Below the pieces are notes generated by a model. That model was given only the letters and a program-made list of their open reading frames with translations. It had not been told where the DNA came from and did not search any database. Position numbers and translations under genes: made by a program. This document shows positions 45,173 through 55,260 of a stretch of DNA of 64,000 nt, in pieces. This DNA is from Aliiroseovarius halocynthiae (GTDB lineage: Bacteria; Pseudomonadota; Alphaproteobacteria; Rhodobacterales; Rhodobacteraceae), in NCBI RefSeq assembly GCF_007004645.1, contig NZ_ML660019.1:1508437-1572436 (forward strand), in the 5' to 3' direction. Numbering within the stretch: position 1 is the first letter of the stretch; each line of letters begins with the position of its first letter.

Positions 45173-46864
45173 ATGACCAACCAGACCACAGTGAATACCC
45201 CCGGGCGCCGCTCGGAACTTCTGATGCCTGCGGGCAATTTGCGGAAACTGAAGATGGCCGTGCTGTACGGCGCGGACGCGGTGTATTTGGGCACGCCCGA
45301 TATGTCGCTGCGCACCAAGTCGCAGTTTTCACTGGAAGAGGTGATCGAGGGGGTCGAGTTCTGCCACGCCCATGGTCGCCGCGCCTATCTGACGCTGAAC
45401 CTGTTCAGCCATAACAAAGATATTCCGAAGCTGGACGAATACATCGACACGGTGCGCAAGGTGAAGCCTGACGGGCTGATCATCGCGGATCCGGGCGTGT
45501 TCCAATACGTGCGTACCCGCGCGCCAGAACTGCCCCTGCATATCTCGACCCAGGCTAATGTCTGTTCGTGGTTGTCGGTGAAATTCTGGGAAGATCAGGG
45601 CGCGGAACTGGTCGTTCTGGCGCGCGAAGTGTCCTATCCCGAGCTGGTGGAAATTCGTGAAGAATGCCCGGATGTGAAGCTTGAAGCCTTCGTCCACGGC
45701 GCCATGTGCATGACCTATTCCGGGCGCTGCCTGCTATCCAATTTCATGGCCGAACGCGGCGCAAACCAAGGCAACTGTGCGAACTCGTGTCGTTGGAACT
45801 ATGGCGTGCGGATGCGCCTGAAAGACGGCACGATCGAAGATCTGAACATCACCGAAGACAACGCGGATATGTTCGAATTCCTGCTGGAAGAAGGATGCCG
45901 CCCCGGTGAATTCATGCCGATCGAGGAAGACGGGCGTGGTTCCTACATCCTGAACTCGCGCGATCTGTGCATCATGCCGAAGCTGGACGAGTATCTGAAA
46001 ATCGGCGTCGACAGCCTGAAGGTCGAAGGGCGCGGCAAGTCGGAATACTATTGCGCCATCGTCGCCCGCGCCTATCGCATGGCCATCGATGACTACTATG
46101 AGGACCCGGAAAACTGGGATCCGAAACCTTACATGCGCGAGCTGGAAGCGGTTGGAAACCGGGGCTATACGCTGGCCTTCCACCACGGTCGCCTGACCAA
46201 CTATGCCCATGACTACGAACACACAGCCGCACTGGCCCAGTGGGAATATGCAGGCGTCGTGACCGATGTGACCGAGGACGCGTTCCTGGTCGAAGTAAAG
46301 AACAAGCTGGAAGCAGGTGAGGTGCTGGAATTCATCTCACCCATCGCGCGCGACACCGTTCTGCTGCGGATGTATGAGTTCGAGGACTACCACAAGGGTG
46401 ACATCAAAGAGGTCGTCCATGGCAGCACCAAGACTACAATCCGCGTCCCTTTCGCGCTGTTCGATCACGAGGATCTGGACGATCTGAAAGCCCGCTTCCC
46501 GGCCTTCACTGTCTTGCGCAAGGAAAAGGCGCTGACAGACGAACAGTGGAAACGCATCCGCTTTGATAAGCTGACGCAAGGGCTTGAAATGTCGGAAAAA
46601 GAGAACCCTAAAGCCTATGAAAAGCGCCGCGATGATCTGGCCGATGCGATTGCTGCGGATGGTCGAGAAACGCGTTTGAAGACCAATCGCGTGGGGACTG
46701 ATGGCTGCTGTGGTAAAGGCTGCAATGGTTGCCTGATCTTCTGGGAAGACGACCAATACGCCCGTGCCCGCGAGGTGCTTCTGAAGCGCAAACAGGGCGA
46801 ACAGTTGTCACGCGCCGAAGCAACGGCCCTGAAACAGGACACCCCGCCACGTTTGGTCAGCTAA
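45173..46864 (+). CDS. U32 family peptidase-like protein (RlhA/TrhP type)
   Basis: The 563-residue protein begins near MTNQTTVNTPGRRSELLMPAG and has the U32 core: GNLRKLKMAVLYGADAVYLG, HGRRAYLTLNLF, AFVHGAMCMTYSGRCLLSNFMAERGANQGNC with its cysteines, and VEGRGKSEYYCAIVARAYR. C-terminal cysteines (GTDGCCGKGCNGC) suggest an iron-sulfur cluster. Relatives RlhA and TrhP hydroxylate RNA bases rather than cut proteins, so this is more probably an RNA-modifying enzyme. An upstream ATG at 45149 is an alternative start. It lies in a small run with the DUF4177 gene. Confidence 0.87.
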   Translation: MTNQTTVNTPGRRSELLMPAGNLRKLKMAVLYGADAVYLGTPDMSLRTKSQFSLEEVIEGVEFCHAHGRRAYLTLNLFSHNKDIPKLDEYIDTVRKVKPDGLIIADPGVFQYVRTRAPELPLHISTQANVCSWLSVKFWEDQGAELVVLAREVSYPELVEIREECPDVKLEAFVHGAMCMTYSGRCLLSNFMAERGANQGNCANSCRWNYGVRMRLKDGTIEDLNITEDNADMFEFLLEEGCRPGEFMPIEEDGRGSYILNSRDLCIMPKLDEYLKIGVDSLKVEGRGKSEYYCAIVARAYRMAIDDYYEDPENWDPKPYMRELEAVGNRGYTLAFHHGRLTNYAHDYEHTAALAQWEYAGVVTDVTEDAFLVEVKNKLEAGEVLEFISPIARDTVLLRMYEFEDYHKGDIKEVVHGSTKTTIRVPFALFDHEDLDDLKARFPAFTVLRKEKALTDEQWKRIRFDKLTQGLEMSEKENPKAYEKRRDDLADAIAADGRETRLKTNRVGTDGCCGKGCNGCLIFWEDDQYARAREVLLKRKQGEQLSRAEATALKQDTPPRLVS

Positions 46865-46965
46865 CCCAATCGGGGGATCCCGCCGCTGGGGGTATCCCTC
46901 ACTTGGCGCTGGGACCACAATCCGTCTATACGGCGTGCAGCCGGACAAACTGAAAAGGTCATCTT

Positions 46966-47370
46966 ATGACGCGTTACGAATACCAAGTGATCCCGGCCCC
47001 ACGCAAAGGCAAGAAAGCCCGCGGCGTTAAGGGGACCGAGGCCCGTTTTGCCTATGCAATGCAAGAGGCGCTGAACGACGAGGCCGCAGAGGGCTGGGAA
47101 TATGTGCGCACTGACACGTTGCCCAGCGAAGAGCGCTCGGGCCTGACGGGACGCACCACGATCTATCAGAACCTGCTGGTGTTCCGCCGCCGAGTTGAAG
47201 AGCTGTCGGATGATGTCGAATCTGCAGCCGATGCAGCCCCAGCCGAGGCCAAGACGCCAAAAGTCGAGGTCAAGGATGAGGGCGACAACAACGCGCCTAC
47301 CCTGCCCTCGGCCACGGATGCGAATGAAGCCGGCGACGCCGCCCCCAGCATTGAGCGCGACGACCGCTAA
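46966..47370 (+). CDS. DUF4177-like small protein
   Basis: A 134-residue protein. The first 75 residues match DUF4177 in layout (YEYQVIPAPRKGKKARGVKG, LNDEAAEGWEYVRTDTL, YQNLLVFRRR), followed by an acidic, disordered Ala/Glu/Asp tail. The family is of unknown function. The gene stands between the U32 gene and bolA, with a short convergent end. Confidence 0.8.
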   Translation: MTRYEYQVIPAPRKGKKARGVKGTEARFAYAMQEALNDEAAEGWEYVRTDTLPSEERSGLTGRTTIYQNLLVFRRRVEELSDDVESAADAAPAEAKTPKVEVKDEGDNNAPTLPSATDANEAGDAAPSIERDDR

Positions 47371-47381
47371 CTCGGCGGCGC

Positions 47382-47639
47382 CTAGCCGGAAATCTCAAGC
47401 GCAAGGGCGTGAATCTCGGCCACGAGATCTGCGCCCAGTGCCTTGTGCACAGCGCGGTGACGGTTGATGCGTGTCATATCGGCAAATTCTGGCGCACGAA
47501 GGATCACACGAAAATGGCTCTCTCCGCCGTCCTGATACCCCGCATGCCCGCGGTGTTGCTCGCTTTCATCAATGACTTCAAGCAATTCTGGATGAAACGC
47601 GGCGGACAGAGCTGCGTGAATTCGTTCAGATCTATTCAT
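47382..47639 (-). CDS. bolA: BolA family protein
   Basis: An 85-residue BolA/Fra2-type protein that with monothiol glutaredoxins handles iron-sulfur clusters and affects morphology genes. It has the RIHAALSAAFHPELLEVIDESEQHRGHAG segment and the FRVILRAPEFADMTRINRHRAVHKALG core, with the conserved histidines. It is divergent from the J-protein gene, as in many alphaproteobacteria, where bolA, a dnaJ-like gene, cobS and cobT occur together. Confidence 0.92.
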   Translation of the reverse strand: MNRSERIHAALSAAFHPELLEVIDESEQHRGHAGYQDGGESHFRVILRAPEFADMTRINRHRAVHKALGADLVAEIHALALEISG

Positions 47640-47715
47640 TTATTCGCAGTTCCCTCTTCAATCCCGGTGAAAAAGCACTAAACTCTCGGGTCCGAGTCGA
47701 AAAGAGAAGATTACG

Positions 47716-48342
47716 ATGTCCAACGATGATCCCTTTGGTTTTGACATGTCCGTCTCGGCGGCGAAAAAACGCAATCCGCGTGGCAAACGTGGCATGTCTG
47801 GCGCGTTTGAAACCTCGAAACGTGTCTGTGAGCACCCCGGCTGTAAAGAAGCTGGTCAATACCGCGCGCCCCGCTCGCCCGATCATTTGGACGAGTTCAA
47901 GTGGTTCTGCAAAGACCATGTGCGCGAGTATAACTTGAAATGGAATTTCTTCGACGGCGCGACCGAAGAGGAAATGGACGAGCAGATGGAAAAGGATCGC
48001 GTGTGGGAGCGTGAGACGAAGCCATTGGGCACCAAGGACGAACAGCGGGCTTGGGCACGTCTTGGCGTGGATGACCCACATCAGGTTCTGGGTGCTAATG
48101 CGACGCAGAACCCGGGGAAATCCATCACCGGCACGCGCAAGCTGCCCCCTACGGAACGCCGTGCCATCGATATTCTGGAAGCCAAGGATCACTGGACCAA
48201 GGCCGAGATCCGCAAATCCTATAAAAAACTGATCAAAGTGTTGCACCCGGATATGAATGGCGGCGATCGCAGCCAGGAAGATCAGCTGCAGGAGGTTCGC
48301 TGGGCGTGGGACCAGATCAAAGAAAGCCGCAGCTTTAAGTGA
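47716..48342 (+). CDS. J-domain protein (DnaJ-like, HPD near C-terminus)
   Basis: A 208-residue protein. Residues 1-55 are basic with a short N-terminal segment, then a CxxC-like Cys/His zinc-binding patch is hinted at (VCEHPGCKEAGQYRAPRS, WFCKDHVREYN), and the J domain lies near the C-terminus with AEIRKSYKKLIKVLHPDMNGGDRSQEDQLQEV, where HPD stimulates the DnaK ATPase. Its partner chaperone is not encoded here. The start has AGAGAAG upstream. Confidence 0.9.
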   Translation: MSNDDPFGFDMSVSAAKKRNPRGKRGMSGAFETSKRVCEHPGCKEAGQYRAPRSPDHLDEFKWFCKDHVREYNLKWNFFDGATEEEMDEQMEKDRVWERETKPLGTKDEQRAWARLGVDDPHQVLGANATQNPGKSITGTRKLPPTERRAIDILEAKDHWTKAEIRKSYKKLIKVLHPDMNGGDRSQEDQLQEVRWAWDQIKESRSFK

Positions 48343-48586
48343 TTCACCTGCTGCACGGCCCAACTGAGGTCTGCAAACAATCAGATTGAAGGCGGGCGCC
48401 TTAGCCCCCTTCGTGTCGGAATTTTACCAATTGGTCAGGCCAGACACGCTACGTCATTAGGGCCAGCCTTGCCTTGCGTCACCTTTTCCCCGCGCTTCCC
48501 CTTGCACGCGTGATCTTCATCGGGCATCACGTCCATAACAACAGTAATTGGCGCGTAATGGGGCGTGCGACAGAAGGATCCAACAC

Positions 48587-49573
48587 ATGGCAGACGGCAC
48601 TCTGGATATGAACGCGAAACCAACCGAAGACATTTCGGTACGCGAGGTTTTCGGCATTGACAGCGACATGGTTGTAAAAGGCTTTGCCGAGCGCACAAGC
48701 CGTGTGCCAGAGATCGACAGCACCTATAAGTTCGATCCGGACACCACGCTGGCCATTCTGGCGGGCTTTTCGCATAATCGCCGCGTGATGGTTCAGGGCT
48801 ATCACGGGACGGGTAAGTCGACCCATATCGAACAGGTTGCGGCGCGTCTGAACTGGCCCGCCGTGCGCGTGAACCTCGACAGCCACATCAGCCGGATCGA
48901 CCTGATTGGTAAGGACGCGATCAAGCTGAAAGACGGCATGCAAGTGACCGAGTTCCAGGAAGGCATCCTGCCTTGGGCGCTGCGCAACCCGACTGCGATC
49001 GTGTTCGACGAATACGATGCGGGCCGCGCGGACGTGATGTTCGTTATCCAGCGCGTGCTGGAGCATGACGGCAAGCTGACCCTTCTGGACCAGAACGAGG
49101 TCATCACCCCCCACCCGTCCTTCCGTCTGTTTGCCACAGCGAACACCGTGGGTCTGGGCGACACGACGGGGCTGTATCACGGCGTGCAGCAGATCAACCA
49201 AGCGCAGATGGACCGCTGGTCGCTGGTCGCCACGCTGAACTATCTGTCGCATGACGCGGAAACCAACATCGTGTTGGCGAAAAACCCGTTCCTGAACACC
49301 GAAACCGGCCGCCAGACCGTCAGCCAGATGGTCACCGTCGCAGACCTGACCCGCACCGCGTTTATGAATGGCGATCTATCCACAGTGATGAGCCCGCGGA
49401 CCGTAATCAACTGGGCCCAAAACGCATCGATCTTCCGTTCAGTCGGCTATGCCTTCCGCCTGTCCTTCTTGAACAAGTGTGACGAACTGGAACGCCAGAT
49501 CGTGGCCGAGTTCTATCAGCGGTGCTTTGACGAGGAGCTGCCGGAGAGCGCGGTGAGTATGAGCCTTGGTTAA
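48587..49573 (+). CDS. cobS: Aerobic cobaltochelatase subunit CobS
   Basis: AAA+ ATPase subunit that drives cobalt insertion into hydrogenobyrinate a,c-diamide in the aerobic cobalamin pathway. The 328-residue product has Walker [10 protein letters not shown] at 71-79, Walker B IVFDEYD at about 138-144 and the sensor region [16 protein letters not shown]. The ATG at 48587 follows AAGGA by seven bases. It is followed by cobT after one small lipoprotein gene that overlaps it by eight bases. The third subunit, CobN, is not in the window. Confidence 0.95.
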   Translation: MADGTLDMNAKPTEDISVREVFGIDSDMVVKGFAERTSRVPEIDSTYKFDPDTTLAILAGFSHNRRVMVQGYHGTGKSTHIEQVAARLNWPAVRVNLDSHISRIDLIGKDAIKLKDGMQVTEFQEGILPWALRNPTAIVFDEYDAGRADVMFVIQRVLEHDGKLTLLDQNEVITPHPSFRLFATANTVGLGDTTGLYHGVQQINQAQMDRWSLVATLNYLSHDAETNIVLAKNPFLNTETGRQTVSQMVTVADLTRTAFMNGDLSTVMSPRTVINWAQNASIFRSVGYAFRLSFLNKCDELERQIVAEFYQRCFDEELPESAVSMSLG

Positions 49574-49871
49574 GAATTACTCCTATGTACTGCTGATCGG
49601 CTTGCTCGGCTTCGGATGCACCAATACTGGAGACAGTGGCGGATGTGACGAATGGTACGAAGTTGAAGTGATCGAAGATGGTCAAGTGGTGTCTCGTGAT
49701 TATATCTGCGGGCAATACGATCCTGCGTCAACTGATCATTCGGTACTGCCAGACAATGAAGCGGTTGAAGCATCGGACGAGGGAGCACTGCAGAGCAATC
49801 CAACGACAGAGCAATCCAGCGCCGACACGTTGGCAGCTGCCCATCCCGAAGCTAAAAACCGCGCTTTCTGA
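49566..49871 (+). CDS. Small lipoprotein of unknown function between cobS and cobT
   Basis: A 101-residue product read from a TTG at 49566 with GGTGAG upstream; there is no in-frame ATG. It starts with a lipoprotein signal ending LLGFGC (Cys18), then a short acidic domain with two more cysteines ([23 protein letters not shown]) and a disordered Ser/Ala/Glu-rich tail. It overlaps the cobS end by eight bases, and cobT follows two bases later. Codon use looks less GC-biased than its neighbours. Nothing ties it to cobalamin synthesis by sequence, and the unusual start makes it a tentative gene. Confidence 0.6.
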   Translation: MVKNYSYVLLIGLLGFGCTNTGDSGGCDEWYEVEVIEDGQVVSRDYICGQYDPASTDHSVLPDNEAVEASDEGALQSNPTTEQSSADTLAAAHPEAKNRAF

Positions 49872-49873
49872 CC

Positions 49874-51748
49874 ATGAAAAAACCCACCGACAACCCTGCT
49901 GATCCGTTCAAGAAAGCGCTGGCTGAGGCGACGAAGACGCTTGCCGACGAGCCGGAGCTGTCGGTCAGCTTTACGGTGGACCCCTCGGGCGTCAGCCGCG
50001 ACGCGATGCGCCTGCCTCAGGTCACGCGGCGGATGACCAAGGACGAGGTCTTGTTGGCGCGTGGCACGGCGGATGCCTATGCCATGAAGCTGCGCTATCA
50101 CGACGACGCGACCCATGCGAAATACGCCCCAGCGGGCAACATGGCGCGGGACATCTATGAAGCGATGGAAACCGCGCGGTGCGAAGCGCTGGGTGCACGC
50201 GACATGCCGGGCACGGCGGGCAATATCGACGCCAAGATCGGGCACGAGGCTGACCGCGCAGGCTATGACCAGATCACCGCCGCCGCAGACGCCCCCCTTC
50301 CCGTTGCCGCCGGATATTTGATGCGCCATCTAGCGACGGGTCGCGATCTGCCCCCAGCTGCGGACAACGTGATGGGCCTTTGGCGCGACTTCATCGAAGC
50401 GCAATGTGGTGAACATCTGGATGACCTGACCAGCGCTTTGCATGATCAGCAAGCGTTCTCGCGTTTTGCGCGCCAGATCATCGAAGATCTGGGTTATGGT
50501 GATCAGTTGGGCGATGACCCCGACGCCGAGGATGACGAGACCGAGGACGAAGCCCAGCCCGAAGACGACGAGGCACAGGACGATCCGAATTCGGAACAGT
50601 CGCCGGACGAGGAAGAGGCCGAAGCCGATCCCGAACGGTCGCAAGACGAACAGATGGACCCGTCCGAGGCGCAGGTCACTATTGATGACATGGCCGAGGA
50701 TGACGTTGGCGAAGAGGCAGAAATGCCCGATGCGGACGCGCCGCCTGAGCCGCCGACGCCTCAGCCCGCGTCGGACGCGGACCCGGACTATCTGGTCTAT
50801 GACAACGCCCATGACGAAGAGGTTATGGCAGAGGATTTGGCAGAACCCGCCGAATTGGAACGCCTGCGCGCCTATCTGGACCAACAGCTTGAGCCGCTGA
50901 AGGGCGCCGTAAGCCGTTTGGCCAATAAGCTGCAACGCCGTCTGCAGGCACAACAGAACCGTTCGTGGTTGTTTGACTTGGAAGAAGGCATTCTGGACGC
51001 CGGACGTCTGGCCCGAGTGGTGGCGAACCCGACGACGCCGCTGTCCTTCAAGCAAGAAAAAGACACCGAATTCCGCGACACTGTTGTGACGCTGCTTCTG
51101 GACAACTCGGGCTCGATGCGCGGACGTCCGATCTCGATCGCAGCGATCTGCGCCGACGTGTTGGCGCGCACGCTGGAACGCTGTCAGGTAAAGGTCGAGG
51201 TTCTGGGCTTCACCACCCGTGCGTGGAAAGGCGGGTTGGCGCGTGAAAAATGGCTGGCCGATGGCCGCCCTCAGCAGCCGGGCCGTCTGAACGATCTGCG
51301 CCACATCATCTATAAACAGGCCGATGCCCCCATGCGCCGCACGCGGGACAATCTGGGCTTGATGATGAAAGAGGGGCTTTTGAAAGAAAACATCGACGGC
51401 GAGGCGTTGGAATGGGCGCATCGCCGGATCGTGGCGCGTCCTGAACAGCGTAAAATCCTGATGGTGATTTCGGATGGTGCGCCGGTGGACGATTCAACGT
51501 TGTCCGTTAACCCCGCGAATTATCTGGAAAAACACCTGCGTGACGTGATCGAGATGGTCGAGAAACGCAAACAGGTCGAGCTGCTGGCCATCGGGATCGG
51601 GCATGATGTGACCCGCTATTACGAGCGTGCGGTCACGATCACCGATGCGGAACAACTGGCCGGAGCGATCACCGAACAACTGGCGGCGCTGTTTGACAGC
51701 GATCCCCGCGCCCGCGCGCGCATCATGGGGATCAAGAAAGCCGTCTGA
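49874..51748 (+). CDS. cobT: Aerobic cobaltochelatase subunit CobT
   Basis: Works with CobS and CobN to insert cobalt. The 624-residue product has an N-terminal helical part, a strikingly acidic central linker (about residues 218-310, Asp/Glu-rich), and a C-terminal VWA domain with MIDAS motif DNSGSMRGR at Asp410 and [11 protein letters not shown]. The catalytic role is structural and metal-dependent. It starts two bases after the lipoprotein gene and is followed by a hairpin terminator. Confidence 0.95.
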   Translation: MKKPTDNPADPFKKALAEATKTLADEPELSVSFTVDPSGVSRDAMRLPQVTRRMTKDEVLLARGTADAYAMKLRYHDDATHAKYAPAGNMARDIYEAMETARCEALGARDMPGTAGNIDAKIGHEADRAGYDQITAAADAPLPVAAGYLMRHLATGRDLPPAADNVMGLWRDFIEAQCGEHLDDLTSALHDQQAFSRFARQIIEDLGYGDQLGDDPDAEDDETEDEAQPEDDEAQDDPNSEQSPDEEEAEADPERSQDEQMDPSEAQVTIDDMAEDDVGEEAEMPDADAPPEPPTPQPASDADPDYLVYDNAHDEEVMAEDLAEPAELERLRAYLDQQLEPLKGAVSRLANKLQRRLQAQQNRSWLFDLEEGILDAGRLARVVANPTTPLSFKQEKDTEFRDTVVTLLLDNSGSMRGRPISIAAICADVLARTLERCQVKVEVLGFTTRAWKGGLAREKWLADGRPQQPGRLNDLRHIIYKQADAPMRRTRDNLGLMMKEGLLKENIDGEALEWAHRRIVARPEQRKILMVISDGAPVDDSTLSVNPANYLEKHLRDVIEMVEKRKQVELLAIGIGHDVTRYYERAVTITDAEQLAGAITEQLAALFDSDPRARARIMGIKKAV

Positions 51749-51794
51749 CCCCCTTTTCACCGCGCTCGTTTCGCGGCATGTTGCCCCAACACGC

Positions 51795-51823
51795 GCCCGC
51801 CTTTCGCGGGCGTGTCTTGTTTT
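51795..51823 (+). terminator. Intrinsic terminator after cobT
   Basis: GCCCGC (51795-51800) pairs with GCGGGC (51806-51811) around CTTTC, followed by TGTCTTGTTTT, 47 bases past the cobT stop. Confidence 0.75.
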
Positions 51824-51847
51824 CGCCACCCGATTTCGGAGACAGAG

Positions 51848-53644
51848 ATGTTCCAGACCTTCACCACCACCGCAGATCCAAGCAAAGGGGCTGGACGGCT
51901 TGAACGTCTGCGCCGCGCAATGGGCATGAAAGGGCTGGACGGGTTCTTTGTTCCCCGTGCGGATGCGCATCAAGGCGAATATGTCGCCGCGTGCGACGCA
52001 CGACTGGCGTGGCTGACCGGGTTCACCGGCTCGGCCGGGTTCTGCATAGCGCTGACCGATGTGGCTGGGATTTTTGTCGACGGACGCTATCGCGTACAGG
52101 TGCGCGAACAGGCAGATATGGCTGCATTCTCTGCCGTAGATTGGCCCGAGGTGCAGCCCGGCGACTGGCTGAAAGACCAGATTTCTGGCAAGGCGCGCAT
52201 TGGGTTCGACCCATGGCTGCACACCAAATCCGAGATCGAGAAGATCGAGAAAGCGCTGGATGGCACCGGTATCACACTGGTTCCCACGGACAATCTGGTT
52301 GATCAGATCTGGGAAGACCGCCCCGCCCCGCCATCCGGGAAGATCGTCGAGCAACCACTTGAATTCGCGGGTCAATCCAGCACCGCAAAGCGCGGAGAAC
52401 TGGCGGACGAGCTGTTGGCGAAAGGACAAAAGGCCTGCGCCATTACCCTGTCAGACAGCATTGCATGGCTTTTGAACATCCGCGGCGATGACATTCCTTG
52501 CATTCCCGTGGTGCAGGGGTTTGCAATCCTCAGCGATGATACCTCGGTCCAGTTTTTCACAACTGAAGGCCGCAATATCGACGCGCGGTTCGATGCGGAT
52601 GTCACGCTGAACCCAATCCGCGACTTCCGAAAGGCGCTGACCCGTCTGGACGGTCCCGTCCGCGTCGATCGCGCCTCGGCCCCTTATGCGGTTTGGCAAA
52701 TCCTGACCGAGGCTGGGATCGAAATTGATTGGGCGGAAGATCCTGCGATCCTGCCCAAGGCGCAAAAGAACCCAACCGAGCTGAAAGGAGCACGCGCCGC
52801 CCATCTGCGCGATGCCGCGGCAGTAGTCGAGTTTCTGGCGTGGTTTGACGCCGCAGACAAAGCCAGCCTGACCGAAATCGATCTGGTCAAACAGCTTGAA
52901 GAAAAGCGTCGTGCCACCAATGCACTGATGGATATCTCGTTCGAGACCATCGCGGGCGCGGGTCCCAATGGCGCGATCATGCATTACCGCGTGACTGAAG
53001 ACACAAATCGCACGCTTGAGGGTGGCAATCTGGTCGTTCTGGACAGCGGCGGGCAGTATCGCGACGGCACCACAGACATCACCCGTGTCTTGCGTGTTGG
53101 CGAAGTCGCCGAGGATGAGAAACGCTGTTTCACACGTGTCCTGCAGGGAATGATCGCCCTGTCCCGCACCTATTTCCCAAAAGGTCGTACAGGGCGGGAT
53201 CTGGACGCAGTTGCCCGCTATCCGCTGTGGGCTGCGCATCAGGATTTCAACCATGGGACCGGTCACGGCGTTGGCGCATATTTGTCGGTGCATGAGGGTC
53301 CGCAACGTTTCTCTCCGATTTCCGAAATCGAACTGCTGCCCGGCATGATCCTGTCAAACGAACCCGGCTATTACCGCAATGGGGCTTTTGGGATCCGCCT
53401 TGAGAACCTCGTCGTGGTACAAAACGCCACTGCGCCGGCTGGCGGTGACAGTGATCGTAGCATGCTGAATCTTGAAACTCTTACTTATGTGCCCATCGAC
53501 ACGTCGCTGATTGTACCGGGGATGTTGTCCGGGGAAGAGCGTGACTGGCTGAATGCCTATCACGCTAAAACACTGGAATTGCTGTCGGATCACGTCTCTG
53601 ACGTTGCGTCGAGCTGGCTTGAAACAGTCTGCGCGCCGATTTGA
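51848..53644 (+). CDS. Xaa-Pro aminopeptidase (M24B, aminopeptidase P-like)
   Basis: Removes an N-terminal residue next to proline. The 598-residue product has two creatinase-type N-terminal domains and a pita-bread catalytic domain with the metal ligands in LDSGGQYRDGTTDITR, HGTGHGVGAYLSVHEGPQ, MILSNEPGYY and IRLENLVVV. This three-domain length matches eukaryotic-like cytosolic aminopeptidase P. ATG at 51848 has GGAGACAGAG upstream. It lies in a run with DUF427 on the same strand. Confidence 0.93.
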   Translation: MFQTFTTTADPSKGAGRLERLRRAMGMKGLDGFFVPRADAHQGEYVAACDARLAWLTGFTGSAGFCIALTDVAGIFVDGRYRVQVREQADMAAFSAVDWPEVQPGDWLKDQISGKARIGFDPWLHTKSEIEKIEKALDGTGITLVPTDNLVDQIWEDRPAPPSGKIVEQPLEFAGQSSTAKRGELADELLAKGQKACAITLSDSIAWLLNIRGDDIPCIPVVQGFAILSDDTSVQFFTTEGRNIDARFDADVTLNPIRDFRKALTRLDGPVRVDRASAPYAVWQILTEAGIEIDWAEDPAILPKAQKNPTELKGARAAHLRDAAAVVEFLAWFDAADKASLTEIDLVKQLEEKRRATNALMDISFETIAGAGPNGAIMHYRVTEDTNRTLEGGNLVVLDSGGQYRDGTTDITRVLRVGEVAEDEKRCFTRVLQGMIALSRTYFPKGRTGRDLDAVARYPLWAAHQDFNHGTGHGVGAYLSVHEGPQRFSPISEIELLPGMILSNEPGYYRNGAFGIRLENLVVVQNATAPAGGDSDRSMLNLETLTYVPIDTSLIVPGMLSGEERDWLNAYHAKTLELLSDHVSDVASSWLETVCAPI

Positions 53645-53705
53645 CACGCGATTTTTACACGGGATCTGATAGGGTGCCGCAAAACAACCCCGGGGGATAA
53701 GAAAA

Positions 53706-54047
53706 ATGGCTGACCACATCTCAATTCGTGCCGCTGAAGGCAAATGGACCGTGCGCGCCGGTGGTGCCGTGATTGGGGAAAGCCGTGATGCACTGGAACT
53801 CCGTGAAGGTGATCTGCCCCCGGTGATCTATTTCCCACGCACCGACATTGCGATGGCTTTTCTGGACGACAGCGCCACGGTTACAACCTGCCCCTATAAG
53901 GGCGAGGCAAAACATTTCTCGATCCAGACCAAATCCACCGTGATCGAGGACGCGGCGTGGTCCTATGATGCGCCGATCGAGGATCTGGAGCAGATCAAGG
54001 GATGCATCGCATTCTATGCAGACAAGGCCACCGTCGCCCGCACCTGA
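53706..54047 (+). CDS. DUF427-family protein
   Basis: A 113-residue small all-beta protein of the DUF427 family, of unknown function: WTVRAGGAVIGESRDALELREGD, PPVIYFPRTDIAMAFL, CPYKGEAKHFSI. The start has GGGGGATAAG upstream. It converges with anmK. Confidence 0.87.
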   Translation: MADHISIRAAEGKWTVRAGGAVIGESRDALELREGDLPPVIYFPRTDIAMAFLDDSATVTTCPYKGEAKHFSIQTKSTVIEDAAWSYDAPIEDLEQIKGCIAFYADKATVART

Positions 54048-54056
54048 TTGTGGGGA

Positions 54057-55184
54057 CTAGCCTTTAGCGGGGCACGAGGTTTTTCCACCGCCAGTCGCCT
54101 GACCAACACCTGTGGTCGTCGGCGCCGAAGTTGGCATGCCACGCGCCACGCGCACCGCAAGATAGGCAAAGGCCTGCGCCTCGAGCATATCCCCATCTAG
54201 CCCGGTATCGTTGATATCTTGCACCGGGACATTCAGGCGCGATGATAGCTCAAACATCAAAGCCGCATTTCTACGCCCACCACCCGTGACAAGCAGCCGG
54301 GTTGGCGCGCTTGGGCAGTGGGCCATGCCGATCGCCACAGCCTCGGCCGCGCAGGCGGTTAACGTGCGTGCAGCTTCAGCATCCGAAAGCGTCGCGACAG
54401 ATGGCAGAAGGCCGGGAAATTGGTCCCGGTCAAGCGATTTGGGCGGTTGGCGCTTGAAATATGGATGCTCTAAAAAGTCGCGAACAACGCTATCATCCAC
54501 AGCACCAGACAACGCAAGCGTGCCGCCTTGATCCAGTGCTAGCCCCATTCGCGTCTGCATCAGGTCATTGATCGGCGCATTTGCAGGTCCGGTATCGAAG
54601 GCCAGACAGGCATTGGGATCTTCCGGCGCATCAATTCGTGGATCAACCCAAGTAACATTGCCCACCCCGCCAAGGTTCAGAAAGGCAATCGGGCCGTCCG
54701 CCCCGATGAAACGGGCGCAAGCATGATGGAAGAACGGCGCAAGCGGTGCGCCTTCACCGCCCTCGGCCACATCCTTGCTGCGAAAATCCCAGATGACCGG
54801 CACGCCAAGCGTATCAGCCAGAACCTGTCCGTCTCCTGCCTGATGGGTGCGCCCCATCGCCGGATCATGTGCCAATGTCTGCCCGTGATACCCCAAAAGA
54901 TCCGCAGGGCTGTCCGCCAGCAGCGTCTTCGCCAATGCAATATGCGCCGCGTCGCCCACGCGGGCCGCGTTGTGGACATCGTGCCCACCCGGCCATTGCC
55001 CCAGCGCCGCACGCAGATCCGCCCGCTGCGTGTCCGAATAATCCGCATAACCACTTGGACCAAAGGCGTGAATGCAGGTTCCGTCCGTCTGCACTAGGGC
55101 CGCGTCCACCCCGTCAAGCGATGTGCCAGACATCATGCCCAGGGCCCAGATCGGGTCATCCGTTGCGCCTATTCTATCCGCCAT
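54057..55184 (-). CDS. anmK: Anhydro-N-acetylmuramic acid kinase
   Basis: Phosphorylates anhydro-MurNAc in peptidoglycan recycling. The 375-residue product has [20 protein letters not shown] with the ATP site, [40 protein letters not shown] and [13 protein letters not shown]. The start ATG at 55184 gives the family length; the frame runs 18 codons further without match. It is divergent from tyrS across 76 bases. Confidence 0.94.
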   Translation of the reverse strand: MADRIGATDDPIWALGMMSGTSLDGVDAALVQTDGTCIHAFGPSGYADYSDTQRADLRAALGQWPGGHDVHNAARVGDAAHIALAKTLLADSPADLLGYHGQTLAHDPAMGRTHQAGDGQVLADTLGVPVIWDFRSKDVAEGGEGAPLAPFFHHACARFIGADGPIAFLNLGGVGNVTWVDPRIDAPEDPNACLAFDTGPANAPINDLMQTRMGLALDQGGTLALSGAVDDSVVRDFLEHPYFKRQPPKSLDRDQFPGLLPSVATLSDAEAARTLTACAAEAVAIGMAHCPSAPTRLLVTGGGRRNAALMFELSSRLNVPVQDINDTGLDGDMLEAQAFAYLAVRVARGMPTSAPTTTGVGQATGGGKTSCPAKG

Positions 55185-55260
55185 CGCCAACACGCTCTTT
55201 CCCTTTTGGCGGCCCCCGTCTATACGGAAAGCCAACATAGACAGGATGGACTGAAAAACG

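Noticed and set aside
48343-48586. Cobalamin riboswitch in front of cobS
   Set aside because: I looked for the usual B12-box and conserved helix arms but found no convincing match in the 244-base gap.
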